From an uncultured SAR86 cluster bacterium (GTDB lineage: Bacteria; Pseudomonadota; Gammaproteobacteria; Magnimaribacterales; D2472): a stretch of 64,000 bases of DNA. The notes under the pieces were generated by a model, which had not been told where the DNA came from, made no database searches, and saw nothing but the letters and a program-made list of their open reading frames with translations. Numbering within the stretch: position 1 is the stretch's first letter; every line of letters begins with the position of its first letter. The stretch is taken from assembly GCA_902558395.1 (NCBI GenBank), contig CACEDS010000003.1, positions 186,001 to 250,000 of the forward strand. The letters run 5' to 3'. The translations under genes and the position numbers were made by a program. Positions 45,468-55,900 of this stretch are shown here, piece by piece.

Positions 45468-47251
45468 AAAAGCAATTAATAAATATTAAAGATCGAATCG
45501 AACAAAGAAGTAAAGATTCACGATCTAATTATTTAGAAAAAATAAAATTCTCTTCAGAGCAATCAAAATCTGCAAGAGATAATATGGGATGCAGTAATAT
45601 CGCCCATGCCTTTGCGTCATGTGATAAAACACAACAAGATCAAGGAGCTAATGGTGGGACAGTCATCGGTATAGTTTCCGCCTACAATGATATGCTTTCA
45701 GCCCATGCTCCCTTAAAAAATTATCCAGATGTTATTAAAAATTCATCAGTAAAAAGAAATGCTATAGCAAGAGTTGCTGGTGGTGTTCCTGCTATGTGCG
45801 ATGGAATTACTCAAGGTGAGCCCGGGATGGAGCTTTCATTATTTAGCAGAGATGTAATTGCGTTATCTACTGCTGTAGCTTTTTCTCATAATGTTTTTGA
45901 TGCTGGCATATGTCTTGGTGTCTGTGACAAAATTGTGCCTGGATTAGTTATAGGTGCTCTCTCGTTTGGACACTTTCCCATAGCCATGCTTCCTGCTGGA
46001 CCTATGCCTACTGGAATTTCAAATGAAGAAAAATCAGCTAATAGAAAAAAATATGCAAGCGGAGAAATTGATAGATCTGCATTGATATCATCTGAACAAT
46101 CAGCATATCATAGTTCAGGCACCTGTACCTTCTATGGAACTGCTAATACTAATCAGTTAATTATGGAAGTGATGGGTCTTCAACTTCCAAGCGCATCATT
46201 TTTTCAACCTAATACTAAAGAGAGAGAATTATTAATAGATAAAACTGTTGAATGTATTTTAGACCTAAAAGAAAAAGGTATAAAAATGGGTGAAATGCTC
46301 GATTCAAAGAGTTGGGTAAATGCTATTGTCGGTTTAATTGCTAGTGGCGGATCTACAAATTTAGCAATCCACTTAATAGCTATGGCTGAGGCTGGTGGTT
46401 TTAAAATAACTATAGAAGATATTGATGAGATAGCATCTATCACGCCAATAATTGCAAATGTATATCCAAATGGAACAGCTGATGTAAATGAATTCCATAA
46501 TTCAGGAGGTGTTGCAGCATTTATAGGATCTCTTCTCGATGGTGGTTATTTGTTTGATGATGTTCAAACTCTTCTTGGTTATGGGTTAGGTGTATATAGA
46601 AATAAATTAGAGATTCAAGATGAAAGTCTAATATGGAAAGATAAATCAATAATTTTAGATCAAAGCATTATCAGAGATATTAATAACCCTTTCAGACAAA
46701 CTGGTGGATTGAAATTAATGAATGGAAACCTTGGAAAGGGAGTCATTAAAACTTCTGCATTAAAAAATCCTGATAAGGTTATTAAAGCCCCTGCAGTTGT
46801 TTTTGATGATCAGGAAGACGTTTTAAATGCTTTTAATGAAGGTGAATTAAATAAAGATTTAATAATTGTAGTAAGAGGCCAGGGTCCATCAGCAAATGGT
46901 ATGCCAGAACTTCACAAGCTGACCTCACCATTAAATGTTCTTCAATCAAAGGGCTTTGATATAGCTATTATTACTGATGGAAGAATGTCAGGAGCTTCTG
47001 GAAGTGTCCCGGCTGTCATTCATATTACCCCAGAAGCAAAAAACTTAGGCCCCATTGGTCTTATAAACAATGGCGATCTAATTGAATTAGATATTAAAGA
47101 AGGAACCTTTAAGCTATTAGTTGAGAATAATATTCTTGAGAAAAGAACCCATGCAGAAATTAATCATAGCCATCAAGGGATTGGTAGAGAACTCTTTAAA
47201 TCATTTAGAGATAAAGTTGGTTCTGTAGAAACTGGAGCATCTATTTTCTAA
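45464..47251 (+). CDS. edd: 6-phosphogluconate dehydratase
   Basis: Iron-sulfur enzyme that dehydrates 6-phosphogluconate to KDPG. Start at ATG 45464, overlapping the zwf stop; an upstream in-frame start would intrude into zwf. IlvD/Edd motifs: SAYNDMLSAHAPLKNYP, ARVAGGVPAMCDGITQGEPGMELSLFSRDV, the Cys-containing LGVCDKIVPGL and SSGTCTFYGTANTNQ (cluster ligands), and ITDGRMSGASGSVPAVIH. 595 residues. One base overlap with eda (TAATG). Confidence 0.97.
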   Translation: MKKQLINIKDRIEQRSKDSRSNYLEKIKFSSEQSKSARDNMGCSNIAHAFASCDKTQQDQGANGGTVIGIVSAYNDMLSAHAPLKNYPDVIKNSSVKRNAIARVAGGVPAMCDGITQGEPGMELSLFSRDVIALSTAVAFSHNVFDAGICLGVCDKIVPGLVIGALSFGHFPIAMLPAGPMPTGISNEEKSANRKKYASGEIDRSALISSEQSAYHSSGTCTFYGTANTNQLIMEVMGLQLPSASFFQPNTKERELLIDKTVECILDLKEKGIKMGEMLDSKSWVNAIVGLIASGGSTNLAIHLIAMAEAGGFKITIEDIDEIASITPIIANVYPNGTADVNEFHNSGGVAAFIGSLLDGGYLFDDVQTLLGYGLGVYRNKLEIQDESLIWKDKSIILDQSIIRDINNPFRQTGGLKLMNGNLGKGVIKTSALKNPDKVIKAPAVVFDDQEDVLNAFNEGELNKDLIIVVRGQGPSANGMPELHKLTSPLNVLQSKGFDIAIITDGRMSGASGSVPAVIHITPEAKNLGPIGLINNGDLIELDIKEGTFKLLVENNILEKRTHAEINHSHQGIGRELFKSFRDKVGSVETGASIF

Positions 47252-47877
47252 TGAGTATATTTAATATTATTAATGAAACTAAGTTAATTCCTTTAACAAC
47301 TATAACTTCAAGAGAGGATGTGGAACCCTTATGCGAGGTTTTGATTGAAGCTTCAATTCCGCTCATAGAAATTACATTAAGAGACGAGAGAACTCTAGAT
47401 GTAATTGATGAATTTAATAAATTCCCTGAAGTTCATTTAGGAGTAGGTACTATAAGATCTGAATCACATATTGATCTTGCTATTAATGCAAGTGCTTCAT
47501 TTCTAATTTCTCCTGGCTATTCTGAAAATCTTTTAAATTATGCAAAACAAAACAATATCCCTTTAATACCCGGTGTTCAGACACCATCAGAAATCATTAA
47601 AGCCAATGAAGCTGGTCTGACTACTCTTAAATTTTTTCCAGCTGAGCTCTCAGGAGGCGTAGATAGACTTAAAGTCTATAGATCAGTATTTTCTGATATA
47701 AAATTTATTCCAACAGGTGGAATTACAAATGAAAATGCATTAAGTTATTTGGCTTTAGATAATGTAATGGCTGTTGGAGCATCAGCTTTAATATCACCTG
47801 ATTTAGTTAACTCAAAATCATGGTCTGAGATTAAAAATAATTTAAAAAAATCAAAAGAATTAATTACTAAAAGTTAA
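47251..47877 (+). CDS. eda: KDPG aldolase (2-dehydro-3-deoxy-phosphogluconate aldolase)
   Basis: Splits KDPG into pyruvate and glyceraldehyde 3-phosphate. Class I aldolase with the Schiff-base Lys in TTLKFFPAELSGG and the Glu in LIEITLRDERTLDVI; the phosphate site is IPTGGITNENA. 208 residues, typical. Directly follows edd; the SSS transporter starts 16 bases later with a strong Shine-Dalgarno (AAGGAGAGG). Confidence 0.97.
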   Translation: MSIFNIINETKLIPLTTITSREDVEPLCEVLIEASIPLIEITLRDERTLDVIDEFNKFPEVHLGVGTIRSESHIDLAINASASFLISPGYSENLLNYAKQNNIPLIPGVQTPSEIIKANEAGLTTLKFFPAELSGGVDRLKVYRSVFSDIKFIPTGGITNENALSYLALDNVMAVGASALISPDLVNSKSWSEIKNNLKKSKELITKS

Positions 47878-47892
47878 CCTAAGGAGAGGGTA

Positions 47893-49458
47893 ATGTTTAA
47901 CACATTAGATTGGATTATTGTAGGTCTTTATTGTATTGGTATTATCTCTCTAGCAACGTATGTTTCCAGAACCTCATCAGGTAAAGAAAGGACTGCGGAA
48001 GATTATTTTTTAGCAGGTCGTTCTCTTCCATGGTGGGCAATTGGCGCATCATTAATAGCAGCAAATATTTCAGCAGAACAAATTATTGGCATGTCTGGCC
48101 AGGGCTTTGTAGTTGGTATGGCAATTGCAGTATGGGAATTAACAGCAGCAATAGCTTTAATTGTAATGGCAAAATTTTTTCTTCCTTTATTTCTTGAAAA
48201 AAAGATTTATACGATGCCGCAATTTTTAGAGAAAAGATTTGATAGAAGGGTAAGTTTAGTTCTTTCGTTCTTTTGGCTTACTGTATATATCTTTATAAAT
48301 CTAACAACAGTACTTTGGCTTGGCTCAATTGCTATCAACACCTTAACAGGTTTATCTTTAGTTAATGGTCTAATTTTATTAGCATTATTGTCGCTAGCTT
48401 ACTCTCTGTCTGGAGGCCTTAAAGCTGTTGCAATGACAGATATTGTTCAGGTTGTTCTCTTGATTTTTGGAGGTCTTGCTGTTTCTTACATAGCATTGAA
48501 TACAATCTCTGATAACTCTGGTGTTCTCAGTGGTTTAACTATTGTTTACCAAGAACTCCCAGAAAAATTTGATATGATTCTTTCGCCAGATAATCCATCG
48601 TATGAAAATCTTCCAGGCATATGGATATTGCTTGGCGCAGGGGTATGGATTGGTCATTTTGCCTATTGGGGCTTTAATCAATATATTACTCAAAGAGCAC
48701 TTGGAGCTAAATCAATCAAAGAAGCTCAAAAGGGTGTGATGTTTGCTGCATACTTAAAGTTATTAATGCCTTTGGTAATTGTGTTGCCAGGTATATGCGC
48801 AGCAATTTTATTTCCAGTTCTCGAAAAATCTGATCAGGCTTATCCAACCATGATGTCTCTTTTACCAAATGGGCTATTAGGTTTAACTTTTGCAGCTCTT
48901 ATTGCTGCAATTGTTTCATCGTTAGCCTCTATGACAAATAGTATTAGTACTATTTTCACTATGGATATTTATAGAAAGTTTTCTAAGAATAATGTCTCTG
49001 AATCAAAATTAATCAGCATTGGACGAAACACTGTTATTGTTTCTCTATTAATTGCTGTAATAGTTGCAAAGCCACTTTTAGGTAGCTTTGATTCTATATT
49101 TCAATATATCCAAAACTTTACTGGTCTTTTTACACCAGGAATATTAGTTATATTTTTAGTTGCCTTATTTTGGAATAAAGCTACAACTTTATCTACATTG
49201 GTAGCAGCAATATCTTCATTAGTTTTATCTATTTTAATAAGTTTCACTTTTCCAGAGCTACCATATATACATAGAATGGGAATAGTTTTCTTTATCTCTG
49301 GATTTGCATGTTACATGACAGCCTTAATTCAAGGATATCAAATACAGGCTAAGGCTATTGATTTAAATGGAATAGATTTTACAACTTCTAGATCTTTCAA
49401 TATAAACACAATAATCGTAGTAAGTGTCCTGGCATTTATCTATATAACTTTCGCATAA
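47893..49458 (+). CDS. SSS-family sodium/sugar symporter (SGLT-like)
   Basis: Sodium:solute symporter, 521 residues with about 14 membrane segments. Hallmarks of the sugar branch: the N-terminal TAEDYFLAGRSLPWWAIGASLIAANISAEQIIGMSG, which contains the Na2-site and first broken helix, YSLSGGLKAVAMTDIVQ and ASMTNSISTIFTMDIY. Likely imports glucose released by the periplasmic GH3 enzyme, since glucokinase is three genes away in the same run. Substrate is inferred from context. Confidence 0.9.
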   Translation: MFNTLDWIIVGLYCIGIISLATYVSRTSSGKERTAEDYFLAGRSLPWWAIGASLIAANISAEQIIGMSGQGFVVGMAIAVWELTAAIALIVMAKFFLPLFLEKKIYTMPQFLEKRFDRRVSLVLSFFWLTVYIFINLTTVLWLGSIAINTLTGLSLVNGLILLALLSLAYSLSGGLKAVAMTDIVQVVLLIFGGLAVSYIALNTISDNSGVLSGLTIVYQELPEKFDMILSPDNPSYENLPGIWILLGAGVWIGHFAYWGFNQYITQRALGAKSIKEAQKGVMFAAYLKLLMPLVIVLPGICAAILFPVLEKSDQAYPTMMSLLPNGLLGLTFAALIAAIVSSLASMTNSISTIFTMDIYRKFSKNNVSESKLISIGRNTVIVSLLIAVIVAKPLLGSFDSIFQYIQNFTGLFTPGILVIFLVALFWNKATTLSTLVAAISSLVLSILISFTFPELPYIHRMGIVFFISGFACYMTALIQGYQIQAKAIDLNGIDFTTSRSFNINTIIVVSVLAFIYITFA

Positions 49459-49467
49459 ACAAGAAAT

Positions 49468-52008
49468 ATGAAGAAAAATATTTATCTACTTACATACATT
49501 TTGCTTATTACATCATGCGATAGTCATGACTCTTCATCTATAGCTAGTATAGAAAACGTTGATTGGTCGAATGATAAATATTGCTCTGTTTCAGTTGATA
49601 CCAAATTTATAGACAATTTAATTCAAAATATGACTTTAGAACAGAAGGTTGGGCAAATTATTATGCCTGATATTGATGAAGTTACACCTGAGGACGCAAA
49701 ACAATATCAATTAGGAACCTTTTTAAATGGTGGTGGTAAATTTCCCAATAAAAATAAAAATAGTTCTGTTGAGGATTGGAAAAAGTTAAGTGAAGATTTT
49801 TATAACGCATCTCCAGTTGTTAACGGTATTCTTATACCAATTCTATGGGGGACTGATGCTGTTCATGGACATAATAATGTAATTGGAGCAACGATCTTTC
49901 CCCACAATATTGGTCTTGGATCAACTATGAATCCAGATTTAATTGAGAGGATTGGTGAGGCTGTTGCAAAAGAAGTGCTTTCAACAGGTATACCATGGAC
50001 TTTTGCACCAACCATTGCTGTTCCACAAAATGATTTATGGGGAAGAACGTATGAGGGTTATTCTGAAAATCCCGAATTAGTTTCTTTGCTTGGAGAGGCA
50101 ATGATTCTTGGTCTTCAGGGTGAGGGTGATAGCTTCTTGGATGACAACCATGTCTTAGCCACTGCAAAACATTTTCTTGGAGATGGCGGCACCAAAGACG
50201 GTATCGATCAAGGAAATACAATCATAAGCGAACAAGAACTGAGAGATATTCATGGAGAACCTTACTTTGCTGCAATAGGCTCATGTGTTCAAACTGTAAT
50301 GGCAAGCTTTAATTCATGGAATGGAGAGAAAGCTCATGGTAGTGATTATCTTTTACAAAATATCTTAAGAGAACAAATGGGTTTTGATGGATTGGTTGTT
50401 GGTGACTGGAATGGTCATGGACAAGTTCCAGGATGTTCAAAAGAAAACTGTCCTCAATCATTTAATGCAGGTGTTGATATTTTTATGGCACCAGATGAAT
50501 GGAAACCTTTATATGACAATACTCTAGATCAGGCAAGAAATGGAGAGATATCCATCGAGAGGCTTGATGAGGCTGTAAAAAATATATTATCAGTTAAATA
50601 TTTATTAGGTATGTTTGATGGAAGAAAGCCTCATTTATATCCATATAACTATATTGGAGATAAAAAACACAGAGCAATTGCAAGACAAGCTGTAAGAGAA
50701 TCAATAGTCCTTCTTAAAAACAATAACAACACACTTCCTATCAAATCTGGAAAACACATCCTTGTTATTGGAGATTCCGCTAATAAAATCACAAAACATA
50801 TGGGTGGGTGGACTATTACTTGGCAGGGAAGAGAAAATCAAAATAGTGAATTTCCAAATTCTAAAAGCATCTATGAAGTTATCAAATTAAAGGCAGAAAA
50901 TAATGGTGGCAGTGCTGAATTCTCAAACTCTTCTGACTATGAAAAAAAACCTGACGTAGTTATTTTTGTTTATGGTGAAGACCCTTATGCTGAAGGTGAT
51001 GGCGATAGAAAGCATATATTTTATGAAAATCAGGATAAAAGATTCTTAAAATATATGAGAGAAATTGCAGATAAAAAAATTCCATCTGTTTCTTTATTTA
51101 TCTCAGGAAGGCCGCTGATTGTAAATGAAGAAATTAACTTATCAGATTCTTTTGTTCAGTTGTGGCTACCTGGAACAGCTATTGAAGGAATTACAGATGT
51201 TATTTTTACTAATAAAAATAATGAAATAAATTATGATTTCAAAGGAAAATTATCTTATTCGTGGCCTAAGTTTTCACATCAAACAAAATTGAATTATGGT
51301 AACAAAGAATATGATCCACTTTTCCCTTACGGCTTTGGATTAACTTATGCTGATGATAATTACCGCGATTCTATAAATATTAAAGAGACCATCCCTCAAA
51401 GAGATGAGATTACTCTTTTCTTAGGTTCTGCATATCCATCCTACAAAGAAATAATTTCATACTATGATTCTGATAAAAATGAGCAGATATACGAGGGTAT
51501 AAGTGCAGACATTTATAAAAATGAAAAAGCTGGAATTTTAATATCAAAGTTTGATTATAAAAAACAAGATGATGCAAAAAGAATAGACTTTGGTAAAAAG
51601 AACACCATGAAATTTTGGGAAATATCTAGCGGATCGAGCGAAGATTTATCTTATATGAAAAATGGATCATTGGAGCTAATTTTAAAACCTCAATCATCAT
51701 CAGATAAAAAAATTGAGCTAGTCATACAATGCTCTAAGAATGTAAATCAAATAAATATATCAGGAACAAAAGAATGCTATAAAGCATTTGATTTATCTAA
51801 CTTATTAAAAGATGAGTCACTTGGTGCATGGAAAAAAATTACAATGCCTTTTAGTTGTTTAAACAATGATAGCTTTGAAATATCATCTATAACTTCAAGA
51901 GCAAAACTAGCAACTAGTGGTGACTGGGTGGTCGATATTCACTCAATCAAATACTTAAATAATATGGAAATTAAGACCTGCAAATTATTATCTGAAGATC
52001 ATGAGTAA
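49468..52008 (+). CDS. GH3 exo-beta-glucosidase/exo-beta-1,3-glucanase lipoprotein
   Basis: 846-residue glycoside hydrolase family 3 enzyme with a lipobox signal (LLTYILLITSC), so it is membrane-anchored facing the periplasm or surface. N-domain: MTLEQKVGQIIMPDI, IPILWGTDAVHGHNNVIGAT, FAPTIAVPQNDLWGRTYEGYSE, AKHFLGDGGT; the catalytic nucleophile is Asp313 in LVVGDWNGHG. The GH3 C-domain ends near FPYGFGLTYAD (~residue 630), followed by ~215 residues of a jelly-roll/CBM-like domain as in marine ExoP-type exo-1,3/1,4-beta-glucanases. Expected to release glucose from beta-1,3-glucan oligosaccharides. Overlaps glk. Confidence 0.92.
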   Translation: MKKNIYLLTYILLITSCDSHDSSSIASIENVDWSNDKYCSVSVDTKFIDNLIQNMTLEQKVGQIIMPDIDEVTPEDAKQYQLGTFLNGGGKFPNKNKNSSVEDWKKLSEDFYNASPVVNGILIPILWGTDAVHGHNNVIGATIFPHNIGLGSTMNPDLIERIGEAVAKEVLSTGIPWTFAPTIAVPQNDLWGRTYEGYSENPELVSLLGEAMILGLQGEGDSFLDDNHVLATAKHFLGDGGTKDGIDQGNTIISEQELRDIHGEPYFAAIGSCVQTVMASFNSWNGEKAHGSDYLLQNILREQMGFDGLVVGDWNGHGQVPGCSKENCPQSFNAGVDIFMAPDEWKPLYDNTLDQARNGEISIERLDEAVKNILSVKYLLGMFDGRKPHLYPYNYIGDKKHRAIARQAVRESIVLLKNNNNTLPIKSGKHILVIGDSANKITKHMGGWTITWQGRENQNSEFPNSKSIYEVIKLKAENNGGSAEFSNSSDYEKKPDVVIFVYGEDPYAEGDGDRKHIFYENQDKRFLKYMREIADKKIPSVSLFISGRPLIVNEEINLSDSFVQLWLPGTAIEGITDVIFTNKNNEINYDFKGKLSYSWPKFSHQTKLNYGNKEYDPLFPYGFGLTYADDNYRDSINIKETIPQRDEITLFLGSAYPSYKEIISYYDSDKNEQIYEGISADIYKNEKAGILISKFDYKKQDDAKRIDFGKKNTMKFWEISSGSSEDLSYMKNGSLELILKPQSSSDKKIELVIQCSKNVNQINISGTKECYKAFDLSNLLKDESLGAWKKITMPFSCLNNDSFEISSITSRAKLATSGDWVVDIHSIKYLNNMEIKTCKLLSEDHE

Positions 52009-52918
52009 AGTTTTATTAATAGATATTGGTGGCACAAATTTAAGATACGCATATTCCGATGGCGATTTTTCATCTCTAAATGAAACAAACAAAATTCAAT
52101 TGTCTTGTATTAAAGGCTTTGATGAAATTCTAACTAACTTAACAAAAGAGAAGGATGTAGACTCTTTGGTTATTTCAGTGGCTGGTCCAAAGATTAATGG
52201 CTCAATTACTATGACTAATAGAGACTTTTCCATCAATGAACAAGATATTAAAAATACTTTTAAGTTCAAATCATGTCATTTATTAAATGATTGGGAATCA
52301 ATTGGTCATAGCTTAGCTGCCTATGAAAGCTCAGATATTGCGATTATTAAAGATGGAACAAAGTTTAATGAGAATAGCTTTTTTATTGGTCCAGGTACTG
52401 GCCTTGGAGCTGCGTTATTGATAGGTGATGATAATGTTATTCCTACAGAAATAGGCAATACAACAGGATTAACTAAGGCTTTATTGAAAAATTATGCAAT
52501 TGATAATGCAGATCATTTTAGGACCCTAGAAGACGTTTTATCAGGCAAAGCAATATCTGACATCTATGAATATAAAACTGGTCAAAGATTGAGCTCTGAA
52601 GACATTGTTCAAAGATATGGATCTGATGATGAAATGGCTAATTATATTATTGATGGATTTATAAAATCTTTAGCTGAAACTATTTCAGACATGGCTCTTA
52701 CATTTATTGCAGGAAGAGGTATCTACATTGCAGGCGGACTAATAAGATCAATATTTCAAATTATGGATAAAGAAAAATTTATTGAGTACTTTTATGGTGA
52801 TAAAAAATTAGTTCATTTACAAATTTTAGAAATGATAAAGATTGGTATTGTTGAAAAAGAACATGCCTGTCTACACGGTAATTTAAACTTTTATAAAAAA
52901 CATATAAATAAGGCTTAA
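52001..52918 (+). CDS. glk: Glucokinase
   Basis: Phosphorylates free glucose to glucose 6-phosphate. ROK-unrelated bacterial Glk type with VLLIDIGGTNLRYAYSDG, SVAGPKINGSITMTN, LLNDWESIGHSLAA (catalytic Asp), FIGPGTGLGAALL and TEIGNTTGL, then IYIAGGLIRSI. 305 residues. ATG lies inside the GH3 3' end. Feeds zwf with glucose 6-phosphate made from glucose of the GH3 and phosphorylase reactions. Confidence 0.93.
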   Translation: MSKVLLIDIGGTNLRYAYSDGDFSSLNETNKIQLSCIKGFDEILTNLTKEKDVDSLVISVAGPKINGSITMTNRDFSINEQDIKNTFKFKSCHLLNDWESIGHSLAAYESSDIAIIKDGTKFNENSFFIGPGTGLGAALLIGDDNVIPTEIGNTTGLTKALLKNYAIDNADHFRTLEDVLSGKAISDIYEYKTGQRLSSEDIVQRYGSDDEMANYIIDGFIKSLAETISDMALTFIAGRGIYIAGGLIRSIFQIMDKEKFIEYFYGDKKLVHLQILEMIKIGIVEKEHACLHGNLNFYKKHINKA

Positions 52919-52925
52919 TCAAATC

Positions 52926-55900
52926 ATGAGCAAAATAAAAGAGTTATATCTTGGCGATAATCTTATTAATTCCTCAGACATAGAAATATCTGGAAAAGAA
53001 GTTGTTATAAATAATGAAAACTTTTATAAGATTTCAAATGTGAACAAAATGAGACCTTTTTTCATGAGCATTGTGAGTGCTTATGATCATTGGTTATTTA
53101 TTTCATCCTCTGGCGCCTTAAGTGCTGGAAGAAAGAACAGTAATAATTCACTATTCCCTTATTATACTGATGACAAGATATCAGAATCTTATGAGGTAAC
53201 AGGCGGTAAATCTATATTCCATATTAATAAAGGTGGTAAAAATTTCTTGTGGGAACCTTTTACAAAGTCAGCAGATCTTATCTATAAAACTGAAAGAAAT
53301 CTTTATAAAAATTTAAGAGGAAATAAGGTTATTTTTGAGGAAATTAATAATACGCTAGGTATTAAATTTTCTTATCAGTGGACAACATGTGACAGGTACG
53401 GTTTTGTAAAAACCTCTTCTTTAAAAAATCTTAATAAAGAAAACATTTCTGTATCTATATTAGATGGGTTTCAAAACATCTTACCTTGGGGTCTTAATGA
53501 GGGAATTCAGGCAAATACTAGTAATTTAGCAGATGCTTATAAAAGAAATGAACTGGATTCAGAATCAAAAATAGGTATTTTTGCATTGAGTGCAACTATC
53601 GTAGATCGTGCAGAGCCAAGTGAGGCCTTAAAAGCTAATATAGTTTTCCATCTTGGTCTTGATAATGCCAAGGTTTTACTTTCATCAGGCCAACTTGATC
53701 AATTTAGAAAAGGTCATGAAATAAAAGAAGAATTTGATATAAAAGCTGAAAGAGGAGCTTATTTTATAAATTCTGAAATTTCTTTAGCATGCGACGAAAA
53801 AAAAGAATGGTTGTTTGCTGCAGATATTAATAAGTCTTCTTCAGATGTAGCGGCTCTTAAAAAAGAATTAATCACAAATAATGAATTAACAGAAAAAGTA
53901 AATAATGAAATTCTTAATTCATCCAATGAATTATATAAATTAGTAGGGTCATCTGATGGTATTCAGCTTTCAACCGATAGAAGAAGAAATATAAGACACT
54001 TTGCAAATACTCTTTTTAACATTATGAGAGGAGGAATCTTCGATAAAGATTATCAAATTGAAAAAGATGATTTTATAAAATATATAACCAATGCAAATGT
54101 TAAATGTGGCAATAAAATGAGCTCAATATTTATCTCATGGCCTGATATTTTTGATTTAACTTTTTTAAGAGATTCTATTAACAAGAGCAATTCAAATACT
54201 TTTAAAAGGCTTGCTACTGAATATTTACCAATTAAATTTAGTAGAAGACACGGTGATCCAAGTAGACCCTGGAATAAATTTTCAATAAATACTCGTGATG
54301 ATATGACAGGTGAGAAGGTTCTTGATTATCAAGGTAACTGGAGAGATATTTTTCAAAATTGGGAGGCTCTGGCTTATTCATATCCTCAATTCATTGATGG
54401 AATGATTTATAGATTCCTTAACGCTTCAACCTTTGATGGCTATAATCCATACAGACTCACTAAAGATGGATTTGACTGGGAGACTATAGAACCTGATAAC
54501 CCATGGTCATATATTGGCTACTGGGGAGACCATCAAATTATCTACTTATTAAAATTTTTAGAAATCTCTGAAAATTATTTTCCTCAAAGACTTAACTCAT
54601 TTCTTAATAAAGATGACTTTGTATATGCCAACGTTCCCTATGAGATCAAGGACTATAAATCTATTTATAAAGACCCTAAAAACACCATAGATTTTAATTT
54701 TGAGTTAGTAGAAGAAATTGAAAATAACAGACTAAAAGAAGGCGCTGATGGAGCTATTCTAAAAAACTATCAGGGTTTTATACACGAAGTAAATTTTTTA
54801 GAAAAAATTCTTTCAACTGTCTTAGCAAAGCTATCAAATTTTGTTCCTGGAGCTGGTATTTGGATGAATACTCAAAGACCTGAGTGGAATGATGCTAATA
54901 ATGCACTTGTTGGAAATGGCGTTTCAATGGTAACTCTTTATTATCTAAGACGCTTTTTAAGTTTTTTTGTTAAAGTTCTTAATCAAGATAAATCTTCTTC
55001 ATTTGAAATTTCAACAGAGTTATTTCATTTTTTTGAAAAACTAAACTCATCTTTCAGTTCTATTGAATCCGATTTAAATGACAAAAAAAGAAAGCAATTT
55101 GTTGATGAAGTGGGTGAGGTTGCAGCTGAGTATAGAGACAGAATTTATACTTCATACTTCTCTGGCACCAAAGACTCTCTAGATAGGAATAGAATTATTC
55201 ATTTTTTTGAAACTGTTCTTAACGTCCTTGATAAAACAATAGATTCAAATAAAAGAAAAGATGGTCTTTATCATGCATACAACCTAATAAATCTTGAAGA
55301 GCATGAAATTACAATAGATAGACTTTCTGAAATGCTTGAAGGCCAAGTTGGTGTCTTAAGTTCGGGTTATCTTTCTCAGGAGGAGTCTTTATCTGTATTA
55401 GATAGCCTTAAGAAAAGTGATCTATTCTGGGATGAGCAATACAGTTACATTCTTTACCCTAATAAAGAGTTATTAGGATTTATGAATAAAAATATTGTTC
55501 CTGAGGCAGAGTTAAAAAAATCAGATTTACTTAGCAATCTAATTAAAGATGGTAATAAGCAAATCATAGAAAAAGATGTTAATGATAAATATCATTTTAA
55601 TGGATTATTTCATAACGCTAGCTGCTTAGTTGAAGAGCTTTCTAAATTACCTCCTCAATATCAAGAGCTTGTGGTTAAAGATAAAAATACGGTTCTTGAA
55701 ATATTTGAAAGTGTTTTTGATCATAAATCCTTTACAGGGAGATCAGGGACTTTCTATGGTTATGAAGGTTTAGGTTCTATTTATTGGCATATGGTATCCA
55801 AACTTTTATTAGCATCTGCTGAAGTTACTCAACAGTCTATTCTTGAGAAAAGTGATCCAAAAATGATAGGAAGATTTTTTGATCATTATTTTGAGATTAA

